Origin: Streptomyces sp. NBC_00443
GTDB lineage: Bacteria; Actinomycetota; Actinomycetes; Streptomycetales; Streptomycetaceae
Reading direction: 5' to 3'
NCBI RefSeq assembly: GCF_036014175.1
Contig: NZ_CP107917.1
Coordinates: forward strand, 5,270,001-5,334,000
DNA: 64,000 nt
This document shows, piece by piece, positions 43,181 to 52,757 of the stretch. The translations under genes were made by a program, and so were the position numbers. Position 1 is the stretch's first letter. Each line of letters starts with the position of its first letter. A model generated the notes under the pieces. It was not told the DNA's origin. It searched no databases and was given only the letters and a program-made list of their open reading frames with translations.

Positions 43181-43639
43181 TTACCGCTGGTTGTGCCCCG
43201 AGCCGCGCTGTGCGATCAGCGCGTCGCGGATCTCCTTGAGCACCTCCAGCTCGGTCACCTCGATGACCTCCTGCGTGCCCTCCTTCGCCTTGCGGCGGGC
43301 CTCCACGCGGGCCAGGTACTTCGCCATGGGCAGGACCATCAGGAAGTAGACGACCGCCGCGGTGATCGCGAAGCTGAGGGCCGCACCGAGGACGGTCCCC
43401 CACAGGATCTGGATGCCCTGCTCGCCCTCGCACGTCGAGCTCAGGCACGAGCTGTAGTGATCGAGGTTCTTGGTGCCGATCGCTCCGACCAGCGGGTTGA
43501 TGATCCCCTTCACCACCGCGTTGACGATGTTGGTGAAGGCGGCGCCGATGACTACCGCTACCGCCAGATCGACGACGTTCCCGCGCATCAGGAAGGCCTT
43601 GAAGCCGTCCCAGACGCCCGGTTCCTTCTTCTCGCTCAC
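43181..43639 (-). CDS. mscL: Large-conductance mechanosensitive channel MscL
   Basis: 152 residues from a GTG at 43639. The pore helix FLMRGNVVDLAVAVVIGAAF is highly conserved, followed by the second helix FAITAAVVYFLMVLPMAKYL and a C-terminal bundle (EVTELEVLKEIRDALIAQ). A Ser/Cys-bearing periplasmic loop (CLSSTCEGEQG) could form a disulfide. It opens as an osmotic safety valve. Mycobacteria keep mscL in the same broad neighbourhood as the fmdB, fthC and galU genes found further right. Confidence 0.95.
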   Translation of the reverse strand: MSEKKEPGVWDGFKAFLMRGNVVDLAVAVVIGAAFTNIVNAVVKGIINPLVGAIGTKNLDHYSSCLSSTCEGEQGIQILWGTVLGAALSFAITAAVVYFLMVLPMAKYLARVEARRKAKEGTQEVIEVTELEVLKEIRDALIAQRGSGHNQR

Positions 43640-43786
43640 CGCGGAGCCTCTCCTCGCATACGCAGGTTGTGGAACGAACAGCTCCGCAACCTACGTCAGG
43701 GCTACGCCATCCTGTCCAATCAGGCCACCTGAACGAGGGACTTGACAGGGCGTCCAGCGCCATGTGCACGACATGCGTGAGCCGGC

Positions 43787-44380
43787 TCAGCACAGCGTCA
43801 CCGCCAGCCGTGCCGTAGCGCTCGCGCCCGCGAGGCGTGCCGCGGTGGAGCGCGGTACCGACAGCACGACCAGCGCCCCGCTCTCGCTCGCGGCGGCCGG
43901 CGGCTCCGGCACCTTCGTCACCCGTGCCCCGCGCGCGACCACGCGGGCCTCGCCGCCCGCCACGCTCTCCTCCGCGGCGATCACGTCGATCCGGTCGCCG
44001 GGCCGCAGCAGTCGCACGGTGGCCCCGTCGGAGATCCGCACCGGCGCGGACACCGTCTCGACGGCACGCGTGTTTTCGACGGTCCGGTGCGGGCGGACCG
44101 GCTCCGCCACCGGATGCCCGCGCGCCCGGTCGGCCGCACCCGGGCCCGCCGCCACGAGCGCCGCCGCAGTGACCGCGAGCCCGGCTGCCACGGCCCGCCT
44201 GCGCTGCCGCGAAAGCCGGCCCAGCCGGTACCGCCCGCCGCGCACCCGCACCGGGGCGAAGTGCGGCACCTCGCAGACGGCGGGCGCGTCCGTGCCCAGC
44301 GGGAGCGGGGCAACGGGGAAGGAAGACAGGGAAGGAGACGAGGGAGGAGACGAGGAAGGGGACGACGGAGCAACGGACAC
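43787..44380 (-). CDS. SAF-domain protein (CpaB/RcpC-like)
   Basis: About 197 residues; the start is uncertain (GTG at 44380 chosen, others nearby). After a Ser/Pro-rich N-terminus comes RRRAVAAGLAVTAAALVAAG, a membrane helix, then a SAF domain (VSAPVRISDGATVRLLRPGD, VIAAEESVAGGEARVVARGA). SAF domains occur in pilus assembly proteins CpaB/RcpC and related export systems. No other pilus gene is nearby, so the role is open. Confidence 0.75.
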   Translation of the reverse strand: MSVAPSSPSSSPPSSPSLSSFPVAPLPLGTDAPAVCEVPHFAPVRVRGGRYRLGRLSRQRRRAVAAGLAVTAAALVAAGPGAADRARGHPVAEPVRPHRTVENTRAVETVSAPVRISDGATVRLLRPGDRIDVIAAEESVAGGEARVVARGARVTKVPEPPAAASESGALVVLSVPRSTAARLAGASATARLAVTLC

Positions 44381-44522
44381 GTGGACCACCACCTGTGACG
44401 ACGGAACGGCTTGCGAAGCCACGATGAGGCATCGCGCCGCCGCCCGCCGGAGCCCGTGGACTACCGACCGGTTGTGGACAACTCCCTCGCCCGAACGAGG
44501 AGTTCCGCCCTCCCGCAGGCCC

Positions 44523-45365
44523 CTACGGCAGCTCGAACCCCGGATCCATCCCGCCCAGCGCCCTGGTGCACAGACAGTCCCGCTCGTCGTTCGCAGGCAG
44601 CGCGGCCACCGCGTCGAACAGGACGCCCCGCAGCCGGTCCACGTTCGCCGCGAACACCTGCAGCACCTCGTCGTGCGAGACGCCCTCGCCGGTCTCGGCA
44701 CCCGCGTCCAGGTCGGTGACCAGCGTCAACGAGGTGTAGCAGAGCTCCAGTTCACGGGCGAGAGCCGCCTCGGGGTGGCCGGTCATGCCCACTACCGACC
44801 AGCCCTGAGCCTGGTGCCACAGCGATTCGGCACGGGTCGAGAAGCGGGGTCCCTCGACCACGACCAGCGTGCCGCCGTCCACCGGCTCCCAGTCCCGCCC
44901 CCGCGCCGCCTTCAGCGCGGTCGCCCGACCGGTCGGGCAGTAGGGGTCGGCCAGGGAGACGTGTACGACGTTCGGCACAGCGCCGTCGGGCAGCGGCAGA
45001 CCGTCGAAGTACGTCCCCACCCGGGACTTCGTACGGTCGACCAGCTGGTCCGGCACCAGCAGCGTGCCCGGTCCGTACTCGGGCCGCAGCCCGCCCACCG
45101 CGCACGGGCCGAGCACCTGGCGCGCGCCGAGCGAGCGCAGCGCCCACAGGTTGGCCCGGTAGTTGATCCGGTGCGGCGGCAGATGGTGGCCGCGTCCGTG
45201 CCGGGGCAGGAAAGCGACCCGCCGGCCGGCGATCTCGCCGAGGAAGAGGGAGTCGCTGGGCGGCCCGTAGGGGGTGTCCACCTGTATCTCGGTCACGTCG
45301 TCGAGGAACGAGTAGAAGCCGGAGCCGCCGATCACGCCGAGTTCCACGTTCGCCTTGTTCGCCAT
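44523..45365 (-). CDS. mtnP: S-methyl-5'-thioadenosine phosphorylase
   Basis: 280 residues. N-terminal GVIGGSGFYSFLDDV, the RHGRGHHLPPHRINYRANLW phosphate/sugar site, and the SxVGMTGHPEAALARELE substrate region identify MTA phosphorylase of the purine nucleoside phosphorylase family. It splits methylthioadenosine into adenine and methylthioribose-1-phosphate for methionine salvage. ATG at 45365. The fmdB gene lies 77 bases upstream on the same strand. Confidence 0.93.
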   Translation of the reverse strand: MANKANVELGVIGGSGFYSFLDDVTEIQVDTPYGPPSDSLFLGEIAGRRVAFLPRHGRGHHLPPHRINYRANLWALRSLGARQVLGPCAVGGLRPEYGPGTLLVPDQLVDRTKSRVGTYFDGLPLPDGAVPNVVHVSLADPYCPTGRATALKAARGRDWEPVDGGTLVVVEGPRFSTRAESLWHQAQGWSVVGMTGHPEAALARELELCYTSLTLVTDLDAGAETGEGVSHDEVLQVFAANVDRLRGVLFDAVAALPANDERDCLCTRALGGMDPGFELP

Positions 45366-45442
45366 GCCCGCACCCTAACCGCACCCGGAAATGCCGAGGA
45401 CCCCGTCGCCGGATGACGACAGGGTCCCGTAAGGAATGACTC

Positions 45443-45766
45443 CTACGCGGCGGAGCTGCCGGCGGAGGTGCCGGCGCTCGACGGCTTCGAGTCCGAGGAG
45501 GACGAAGACGACGAGGAGGATGACGAGGACGAGTCGGACGAGGAGGTCGTCGACGACTTCGACGACGCCGACGAGCTGCTCGACGAGGAGCCGCGGCTGT
45601 CGTTCCGGTAGAAGCCGGAGCCCTTGAAGACGATGCCGACCGCGGAGAACACCTTCTTGAGGCGGCCCTGGCAGTCGGGGCACTCGGTCAGGGCGTCGTC
45701 GGTGAACTTCTGCACCGCTTCGAGACCCTCGCCGCACTCGGTGCACTGGTACTGATAGGTGGGCAC
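45443..45766 (-). CDS. FmdB-type zinc ribbon protein, Ruc-like redox chaperone
   Basis: 107 residues from a GTG at 45766 with AGGAGG six bases upstream. N-terminal zinc ribbon with two Cys pairs (CTECGEGLE and ECPDCQGRLKK), then KVFSAVGIVFKGSGFYRND, then a ~50-residue tail that is almost all Ser. This matches mycobacterial Rv0991c (Ruc), an oxidation-activated chaperone with a zinc ribbon and disordered tail. A CIRCE element overlaps its leader, as expected if HrcA controls it. Homology is inferred from layout. Confidence 0.88.
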   Translation of the reverse strand: MPTYQYQCTECGEGLEAVQKFTDDALTECPDCQGRLKKVFSAVGIVFKGSGFYRNDSRGSSSSSSSASSKSSTTSSSDSSSSSSSSSSSSSDSKPSSAGTSAGSSAA

Positions 45767-45776
45767 TGTCTTCCTC

Positions 45777-45803
45777 CTGGCACTCTCACTCGATGAGTGC
45801 TAA
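45777..45803 (-). promoter_or_regulatory. CIRCE element (HrcA operator)
   Basis: On the minus strand TTAGCACTC-N9-GAGTGCCAG: the left arm is exact and the right arm has two mismatches to the CIRCE consensus TTAGCACTC-N9-GAGTGCTAA. It ends 11 bases before the GTG of the fmdB/ruc gene and overlaps the edge of its AGGAGG, so HrcA binding could block both transcription and, in RNA, translation. Confidence 0.8.
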
Positions 45804-45833
45804 CGACGGTCCATAGTGACGTATTCCAGCCGC

Positions 45834-47124
45834 TCAGTCCACTGCCACCGGCACGCGGTGACCCACGCCACGTGCGACCGTACGGCTGCCGGACCGTGTC
45901 TCGAGCCGAGAGCGCAGTGCCACCAGGGTCGCCAGGGCCAGCAGGGTGCCGCCCATCGGCACCAGGAATCCGGCGCCGCCCCAGAAGCGGTCCTCCAGCT
46001 GACCGGCGACGGTGACGGCGGCGGCCTGGCCGAGCGCGACCGCACCCGTGAGCCAGGTGAAGGCCTCGGTGCGGGCGCCGGCCGGGACCAGGCTCTCGAC
46101 GAGCGTGTAGCCGGTGATCAGCGCGGGTGCGATGCACATGCCGACGAGCAGACCGAGGCCGGCCAGGACGAGCACCGAGTGCGCGGCCCACAGGCCGGAC
46201 GCGGTCAGCGCGAGGGCGGCGTACCCGACGAGGAGGCGGCGCTGCGGGGCCACCTTCCACGCGATGGCTCCGCAGGCGATGCCGGAGAGCATGTTGCCCG
46301 CGGCGAAGGTGCCGTACAGGACGCCGTTCAGGCCGGCCTCGCCGATCGACTCGGAGAAGGCGGCCAGCGAGACCTGCATGCCGCCGAAGACGGAGCCGAT
46401 GCCGAGGAAGGTCACCATCAGTACGCGCACACCGGGGATGCGCAGAGCGGAAGCGTGCTCCACGCGCGCGTGCCCGACGGCGGTGACCGAGGGCTGCGTG
46501 CTCTTCTGCGCGGCGAACAGCAGACCGCCGAGCAGCGTGAGCGCGGCCTCCGTGATCAGGCCCGCAGCCGGGTCGACGGCGGTGCACAGTGCGGTGGCCA
46601 GCAGCGGGCCGACGACGAAGGTCAGCTCGTCGGTGACCGACTCGAAGGCCGCGGCCGTCGTCATCAGGGGAGCCCTGGAGCTTCACGCCCCAGCGGGCCC
46701 GCACCATGGGCCCGACCTGCGGCACCGAGGCGCCGGTGGGCACGGCGGCGACGAACAGGGCCCACAGGGGCGCGTCGGTCAGGGCGAGCGTCGTCAGGGT
46801 CAGGCCGGACAGGGTGTGCAGCAGGACGCCGGGGAGCAGAACGGCACGCTGGCCGTAGCGGTCGGCGAGGCGGCCGCTGTAGGGCGCGAACAGCGCCATG
46901 GAGACACCGGTGACGGCAGCGGCGGCGCCCGCCGCCCCGTAGGAACCCGTGGTGTGCTGCACGAGCAGCACGATGGAGATGGTCAGCATCGCGAACGGCT
47001 GGCGGGCCGCGAAGCCGGGGAGCAGGAACGTCCAGGCGCCGCGGGTGCGCAGCAGCTGTCCGTATCCCGGGCGGGAGGAGGCCGGCGCGTCCTTCGACGG
47101 CTCGGTGGTGACCGTGGATGCCAC
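45834..47124 (-). pseudogene. MFS transporter, frame broken
   Basis: The N-terminal part from the GTG at 47124 (FAMLTISIVLLVQHTTGSYG, GRLADRYGQRAVLLPGVLL) and the C-terminal part (AFESVTDELTFVVGPLLATA to the stop at 45834) are two halves of one ~430-residue exporter in different frames. The break is at 46660-46675, next to CCCCTG; removing one base restores the typical text ...GS-LMTTAAAFESVTDEL. It could be a sequencing slip in the C-run or a recent frameshift, because coding bias is otherwise intact. Confidence 0.8.
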
Positions 47125-47421
47125 GGCCCGTGCCTTTCTGCCGCCTGGTAGCGCGGCCCCTACGGGTCGGGGGCGGCGCCGAGAGCTGTCCTCTTGCGCG
47201 GAACTGCGGTAGATACCGGCGCCCACTTGAGGAAGGACGTCCCGGCCGCCATACGGTCGCGCCAGCTCTGCGTCAGGCAGAGTTGGTTCGATCTGGGTGC
47301 TCCTGCATAGTACAGGGGAAAGCGGCTGTTGATCCTGTGAAAACGAGCACTACGCGGCGCTCCACCTGCGATTGGACAGGCCCTTTCCGGCCGTCCCTCA
47401 GGTCGCCCCTCGGACCCCCTC

Positions 47422-48948
47422 TCAGGCCGTCCCGTTCGTCCCCAGCCACCCGGCCAGCTTGCCGCCGGCGCCCACGGCGCGCAGCCGGCGCTCGGCGGCG
47501 TCCCGCACCGGGTCCGTGGCGACGACGAGCAGTTCGTCCCCGTGCCGCAGCACCGTGGTCGGCAGCGGAACGAACGATTTTCCCTCGCGGACGACGAGCG
47601 TGACGGCGGCCCCGGCAGGCAGCCGCAGTTCGTTGATCTCGACGCCGTGCATCTTCGAACCGTCGGGGATCACGAAGGACAGCAGGTGCCCGCGCAGCCG
47701 CTCCAGCGGCGCCGACTCGATGCCGAGGTCGTCGGCCTCGGGTCCCCGGCTCAGGTGCAGCTTGCGGGCCAGCCAGGGCAGGGTCGGACCCTGCACCAGG
47801 GTGTAGACGACGACCAGGACGAAGACGATGTTGAAGATGCGGCGGCTGTCCTCGACGCCGGCGACCATGGGGATCGTCGCCAGGATGATGGGCACGGCCC
47901 CGCGCAGCCCGGCCCAGGACATCAGGGCCTGCTCCCGCCAGGCGACGCCGAACGGCGTCAGGCACAGGACGACGCTCAGCGGCCGGGCCACCATGGTCAG
48001 CACCAGCCCGATGACGAGCGCGGGCAGGATGTCGTCGCCCAGCTCGTGCGGGGTGACCAGGAGGCCGAGCAGGACGAACATGCCGATCTGCGCGATCCAG
48101 CCGACCCCGTCGGCGAACCCGCGCGTGGCCGGCCAGTGCGGCAGCTTGGCGTTGCCCATCACCATCGAGGCGAGATACACGGCGAGGAAACCGCTGCCGT
48201 GCGCCATCGCGCCAGCCGCGTAGGCGGTGACGGCGATGGCCATGACGGCGATCGGGTAGAGGCCGGAGGCGGGCAGGGCCACGTGCCTGAGTCCCCAGGA
48301 GCCCACGAAGCCCACCGCGATGCCGATGGCGGCGCCGATCGCCAGCTCCAGCGTTATCTCGCCGAGCAGCGCGTACCAGTGCTCGATCGGACCGTGCTCG
48401 GAGAAGGCGACGACCAGGATGACCACGGGGGCGTCGTTGAAGCCGGACTCGGCCTCCAGCGTGCCCGTCACGCGTGATGGGAGGGGGATCTTCCGCAGGA
48501 CGGAGAAGACCGCGGCGGCGTCGGTCGAGGAGACGACCGCCCCGATGATGAGCGCCTGCCGCCACTCCAGCCCGACCAGATAGTGCGCTGCCGCCGCCGT
48601 GACTCCGACGCTCACCGTGACCCCGACCAGCGCCAGCGCGGAGGCGGCCGGAAGGGCCGGCTTGACCTCCTTCCACTTCGTGCCCAGGCCACCTTCGGCC
48701 AGGATCACGACCAGCGCCGCGTACCCGATGACCTGGGTCAGCTCGGCGTCGTTGAAGCTGATACCGCCGATGCCGTCCTGGCCCATGAGCACGCCGATGC
48801 CCAGGTATACGAGCAGGCTGGGGAGCCCGCTGCGCGAGGAGATCCGGACCGCGGCGACCGCGACGAGCAGGACTAGCGAGCAGACGAGCAGGAGCTGGTT
48901 GAGGTCGTGGACAGTCAGCGGCCGTTCCCTTCCCTGGCCCGCACGCAC
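47422..48948 (-). CDS. Potassium/proton antiporter (CPA family) with TrkA-C domain
   Basis: About 500 residues with ~12 membrane helices (LNQLLLVCSLVLLVAVAAV; SSTDAAAVFSVLR, with the ion-site Asp; GLRGAVPIILATIP) and a C-terminal cytosolic TrkA-C-like domain (~410-490, VEINELRLPAGAAVTLVVRE). Such NhaP2-like proteins export K+ or Na+ for H+. The frame opens at a GTG (48948), but homologs seem to begin at TVHDLNQLL, ten codons later, where a CTG follows AAGGGAAC; the true start is uncertain. Confidence 0.88.
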   Translation of the reverse strand: MRAGQGRERPLTVHDLNQLLLVCSLVLLVAVAAVRISSRSGLPSLLVYLGIGVLMGQDGIGGISFNDAELTQVIGYAALVVILAEGGLGTKWKEVKPALPAASALALVGVTVSVGVTAAAAHYLVGLEWRQALIIGAVVSSTDAAAVFSVLRKIPLPSRVTGTLEAESGFNDAPVVILVVAFSEHGPIEHWYALLGEITLELAIGAAIGIAVGFVGSWGLRHVALPASGLYPIAVMAIAVTAYAAGAMAHGSGFLAVYLASMVMGNAKLPHWPATRGFADGVGWIAQIGMFVLLGLLVTPHELGDDILPALVIGLVLTMVARPLSVVLCLTPFGVAWREQALMSWAGLRGAVPIILATIPMVAGVEDSRRIFNIVFVLVVVYTLVQGPTLPWLARKLHLSRGPEADDLGIESAPLERLRGHLLSFVIPDGSKMHGVEINELRLPAGAAVTLVVREGKSFVPLPTTVLRHGDELLVVATDPVRDAAERRLRAVGAGGKLAGWLGTNGTA

Positions 48949-49176
48949 GCGCGCGTGGGCTCACGTACATAGGACACGAAGTGGCGGTTCTCCGCACCCA
49001 ACTACTTCGTTACCTTACCTAACTCTTGACGATTTCTTGACACTCGGACAGGCATGATCGAACGTCCGTCCGCGCTGGTTCCCCACTCCGCGTCAAGGTG
49101 GAGCGGGCCCTGCGCCTATGGTTGCTCCAGCACTCCAGGACCGCCTGCCGCTCGCGTTAGGACAGCAAGGACAGCG

Positions 49177-51957
49177 ATGCCCCCCAACACCACCGCCTCC
49201 ACGGGTCAGCAGCCCGGCAAGTCCGGCAGGAAGAAGGGGCGCAGAGGCCGCCTGCTCGTCATCGTGCTGGTCCTGGCCGTCGTGGCGGGCGTCACCGGTG
49301 GGGCGTACTGGTCCATCAGCACCGTGCGCGCCTCCTTCCCGCAGACCGAGGGGTCGATAACGCTCGACGGGCTGTCCGGACCCGTCGACGTGAAGCGCGA
49401 CGGCTACGGCATCCCGCAGATCTACGCCTCCTCCGACGCGGACCTGTTCATGGCCCAGGGCTTCGTCCAGGCGCAGGACCGGTTCTACGAGATGGACGTG
49501 CGCCGCCACATGACCTCCGGGCGCCTGTCGGAGATGTTCGGCAAGAGCCAGGTCGACAACGACGAGTTCCTGCGCACCCTGGGCTGGAACCGCGTGGCCG
49601 AGCAGGAGTACGAGAAGACGCTGTCCGACTCCACCAAGAAGTACCTCCAGGCGTACGCCAAGGGAGTCAACGCCTACCTGGACGGCAAGAGCAACAAGGA
49701 CATCTCCCTGGAGTACGCGGCCCTCGGGTTCGCCAACGACTACAAGCCGCAGGAGTGGACCCCGGTCGACTCGGTCGCCTGGCTGAAGGCGATGGCCTGG
49801 GACCTGCGCGGCAACATGCAGGACGAGATCGACCGCGCCCTGATGACCAGCCGCCTGGGCCCCAAGGAGATCCAGGACCTGTACCCGGACTACCCGTACG
49901 GCCGGAACAAGACGATCGTCCAGGCGGGCCAGTACGACGAGGCCACCAAGACCTTCGAGCAGGGCTCCACGTCCACCGCGGGCTCCTCCACCGACAGTTC
50001 CACGAGCGGCACGGGAACGGCCGCCGGCTCGGACGGCTCCGGCCTGCAGAGTCAGCTGTCGGGCCTCCAGGACGTCCTGGACGACCTGCCGACCGCCGTC
50101 GGCGTGAACGGCAACGGCATCGGCTCCAACTCCTGGGTGGTCGGCGGAAAGTACACCATCACCGGCAAGCCGCTGCTGGCCAACGACCCGCACCTGTCGG
50201 CCTCGCTGCCGTCCGTCTGGTACCAGATGGGCCTGCACTGCCGCTCGGTCTCCAGCAAGTGCCAGTACGACGCCAGCGGCTACACCTTCGCGGGCATGCC
50301 CGGCGTGATCATCGGCCACAACCAGAACATCTCCTGGGGCATGACGAACTCCGGCGTCGACGTCAGCGACCTCTACCTGGAGAAGCTCTCCGGCGACGGC
50401 TACCTGTACGACGGCAAGACGCGCCCCTTCACCACGCGCGAGGAGACCATCAAGGTCGCCGGCGGTTCCCCCAAGAAGATCGTCGTCCGCGAGACCGACA
50501 ACGGACCGCTGCTGTCCGACCGCAGCAGCGAGCTGGTGAAGGTCGGCAAGAAGGCCACCGTCGACACCGCCGCCCCCGACCGCGGCGACGGCTACGGCAT
50601 CTCGCTGCGCTGGACCGCGCTCCAGGCGGGCACCACCATGGACGCCGTCTTCGCCATGGACAAGGCGAAGAACTGGAACGACTTCCGCGCCGCGGGCGCC
50701 CTGTTCGACGTGCCCTCGCAGAACCTGATCTACGCCGACACCGAGGGCAACATCGGCTACACGCTGCCCGGCAGGATCCCCACCCGCCCGCAGGGCTACG
50801 ACGGCTCCGTCCCGGCGCCCGGCTGGGACTCCGAGTCCCGCTGGACCGGCTACATCGACGACGACGAGCTGCCGTACGAGTACAACCCGTCCCGCGGCTA
50901 CATCGTCACCGCCAACCAGGCGGTGGTCGACAAGGCGAAGTACCCCTACACGCTCACCACGGACTGGGGCTACGGCGCCCGCAGCCAGCGCATCACCGAT
51001 CTGATCCAGTCGAAGATCGACGACGGCGGCAAGATCTCCACCGAGGACATGCGTCAGATGCAGCTCGACAACAGCAGCGAGATCGCCAAGCTGCTGGTGC
51101 CCAAGCTGCTGAAGATCGACATCGACGACAAGACGGTCCGGGACGCGGACGACGTCCGGGAGGCACAGGAACTCCTGGAGGGCTGGGACTACACCCAGGA
51201 CGCCGACTCGGCGGCCGCCGCCTACTTCAACTCGGTCTGGCGCAACATCCTCAAGCTCGCCTTCGGCAACAAGCTGCCCAAGGAGCTGCGGGTCAAGGGC
51301 CAGTGCCTGTGGGTCGACCCGGTCAACACCACCGGCCCCGCGGACGCGACGGAGAAGGTCCGCGAGTGCGGCGAGCGCGAGGCCGACCAGGCGCAGCCGG
51401 ACGGCGGCGACCGCTGGTTCGAGGTCGTGCGCAGCCTCATGGACGACGAGAAGAGCGACTGGTGGACGACGCCGAAGAACGGCACCCGTCCCGCGGCCAC
51501 CGACCGTGACAGCCTGTTCAAGCGCGCCATGATCGACGCCCGCTGGGAGCTGACCGCCAAGCTCGGCAAGGACATCGACACATGGAGCTGGGGCCGGCTG
51601 CACCGCCTGTTCCTGAAGAATCAGACCCTTGGCACCGACGGCCCCGGGTTCCTCCAGTACGCCCTCAACCGCGGCCCCTGGAAGCTCAGCGGCGGCGAGG
51701 CCACGGTCAATGCCAGCGGCTGGAACGCGGCCGGCGGCTACGGCGTGGTCTGGGTGCCGTCGATGCGGATGGTGGTCAACCTCGGCGACCTCGACAAGTC
51801 GAAGTGGATCAACCTCACCGGCGCCTCGGGGCACGCCTACAACGCCCACTACACCGACCAGACGGACAAGTGGGCCGACGGCGAACTGCTCGACTGGTCC
51901 TTCTCGAAGGACGCCGTCGAGAAGAGCACGAGCTACACCCTGGTGCTCAAGCCGTGA
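49177..51957 (+). CDS. Penicillin acylase family N-terminal-nucleophile hydrolase
   Basis: 926 residues from the ATG at 49177. An N-terminal membrane anchor (LLVIVLVLAVVAGVTGGAYW, ~26-46) places the enzyme outside. A ~220-residue alpha chain (MAQGFVQAQDRFYEMDVRRH) is followed by a Ser/Thr/Gly-rich spacer (~260-300) and the autocleavage site GNGIGSNSWVVGG, whose Ser317 becomes the N-terminal nucleophile. The beta chain follows (GVIIGHNQNISWGMTN). Family members hydrolyse penicillins, acyl-homoserine lactones or lipopeptide amides. The spacer would be removed on maturation. Confidence 0.93.
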   Translation: MPPNTTASTGQQPGKSGRKKGRRGRLLVIVLVLAVVAGVTGGAYWSISTVRASFPQTEGSITLDGLSGPVDVKRDGYGIPQIYASSDADLFMAQGFVQAQDRFYEMDVRRHMTSGRLSEMFGKSQVDNDEFLRTLGWNRVAEQEYEKTLSDSTKKYLQAYAKGVNAYLDGKSNKDISLEYAALGFANDYKPQEWTPVDSVAWLKAMAWDLRGNMQDEIDRALMTSRLGPKEIQDLYPDYPYGRNKTIVQAGQYDEATKTFEQGSTSTAGSSTDSSTSGTGTAAGSDGSGLQSQLSGLQDVLDDLPTAVGVNGNGIGSNSWVVGGKYTITGKPLLANDPHLSASLPSVWYQMGLHCRSVSSKCQYDASGYTFAGMPGVIIGHNQNISWGMTNSGVDVSDLYLEKLSGDGYLYDGKTRPFTTREETIKVAGGSPKKIVVRETDNGPLLSDRSSELVKVGKKATVDTAAPDRGDGYGISLRWTALQAGTTMDAVFAMDKAKNWNDFRAAGALFDVPSQNLIYADTEGNIGYTLPGRIPTRPQGYDGSVPAPGWDSESRWTGYIDDDELPYEYNPSRGYIVTANQAVVDKAKYPYTLTTDWGYGARSQRITDLIQSKIDDGGKISTEDMRQMQLDNSSEIAKLLVPKLLKIDIDDKTVRDADDVREAQELLEGWDYTQDADSAAAAYFNSVWRNILKLAFGNKLPKELRVKGQCLWVDPVNTTGPADATEKVRECGEREADQAQPDGGDRWFEVVRSLMDDEKSDWWTTPKNGTRPAATDRDSLFKRAMIDARWELTAKLGKDIDTWSWGRLHRLFLKNQTLGTDGPGFLQYALNRGPWKLSGGEATVNASGWNAAGGYGVVWVPSMRMVVNLGDLDKSKWINLTGASGHAYNAHYTDQTDKWADGELLDWSFSKDAVEKSTSYTLVLKP

Positions 51958-51992
51958 GCCGCTGACTGCGCGCAGCTGAAGGCAAACGCCGA

Positions 51993-52024
51993 AAGGGCCC
52001 TCCACACACGCGTGGAGGGCCCTT
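51993..52024. terminator. Bidirectional terminator after acylase and cyclo-ligase genes
   Basis: A perfect 13-base stem (51993-52005 with 52012-52024) with a 6-base loop between convergent stops at 51957 and 52055. Confidence 0.85.
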
Positions 52025-52054
52025 CGCCTGTGCGGCACCACGGCCTCAAAGGAC

Positions 52055-52675
52055 TCAGGCCTCGCGGAACCTGCGCACCCCCGACGGCGTCACCACCGCA
52101 TCCACCGGACGGTCGTGCGGCTCTTCGGGGACGTGCTCGACGACCTCGGAGTCGTACAGCAGGACCACGCGCGCGGGATGCGCCCCCGCGCCCTCCAGGC
52201 GGGCCAGGACGCGGTCGTACGACCCACCGCCGCGCCCCAGACGCATCCCGCGCGCGTCGACGGCGAGCCCCGGCAGCAGCACGACGTCGGCGCCGGTCAC
52301 GGCGTCCGGGCCGAGGCGTTCGCCGGCGGGCTCGAAGAGGGCCATCTTTCCGGCGTGTTGGACGCGGGCGAGGGAGTCCTCCCCGAAGTAGGCACCCCAG
52401 TCGAGGTCGTTGTCGGGCAGGAGGGCGGGGAGCAGGACGCGCACGCCCCGGGCGCGCAGCGCGTCCAGCAGCGCGAGCGTGCCGGGTTCACTCCCGACGG
52501 AGACGTATGCGGCCACCACGTGCGCGTGCGCGAGCTCGGGCAGCTCCAGTGCCCGACCCGCCAGCGCGGTCGCCGTTTCCCGCAGGTCATCGGCCGTCAA
52601 CCTGTTCCTCACCGAGATGAACTCTCGCCGCAACGTTCGCTTGTCAGTGTCGGCCGGACGTCCGGAGTGAGTCAC
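52055..52675 (-). CDS. fthC: 5-formyltetrahydrofolate cyclo-ligase
   Basis: 206 residues from a GTG at 52675; an ATG upstream is possible. KRTLRREFISVRNRL at the N-terminus, VAAYVSVGSEPGTLALLDAL, and the nucleotide site GMRLGRGGGSYDRVLARL define the family. It converts 5-formyl-THF to 5,10-methenyl-THF with ATP. It is divergent from galU, the same arrangement as the mycobacterial Rv0992c/galU pair. Confidence 0.92.
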   Translation of the reverse strand: MTHSGRPADTDKRTLRREFISVRNRLTADDLRETATALAGRALELPELAHAHVVAAYVSVGSEPGTLALLDALRARGVRVLLPALLPDNDLDWGAYFGEDSLARVQHAGKMALFEPAGERLGPDAVTGADVVLLPGLAVDARGMRLGRGGGSYDRVLARLEGAGAHPARVVLLYDSEVVEHVPEEPHDRPVDAVVTPSGVRRFREA

Positions 52676-52757
52676 TGGTCGCACCCGTACCCTTCCTAAT
52701 GCGCTCATATGAGAGTGAATTAACCGGAGCCTCAGATTCACTGCAAAGGCACCGGAT

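Noticed and set aside
49093..52041. 982-residue minus-strand frame opposite the acylase
   Set aside because: The acylase has family motifs and a ribosome site; the opposite frame is low-complexity Val/Gly/Ala without domains.
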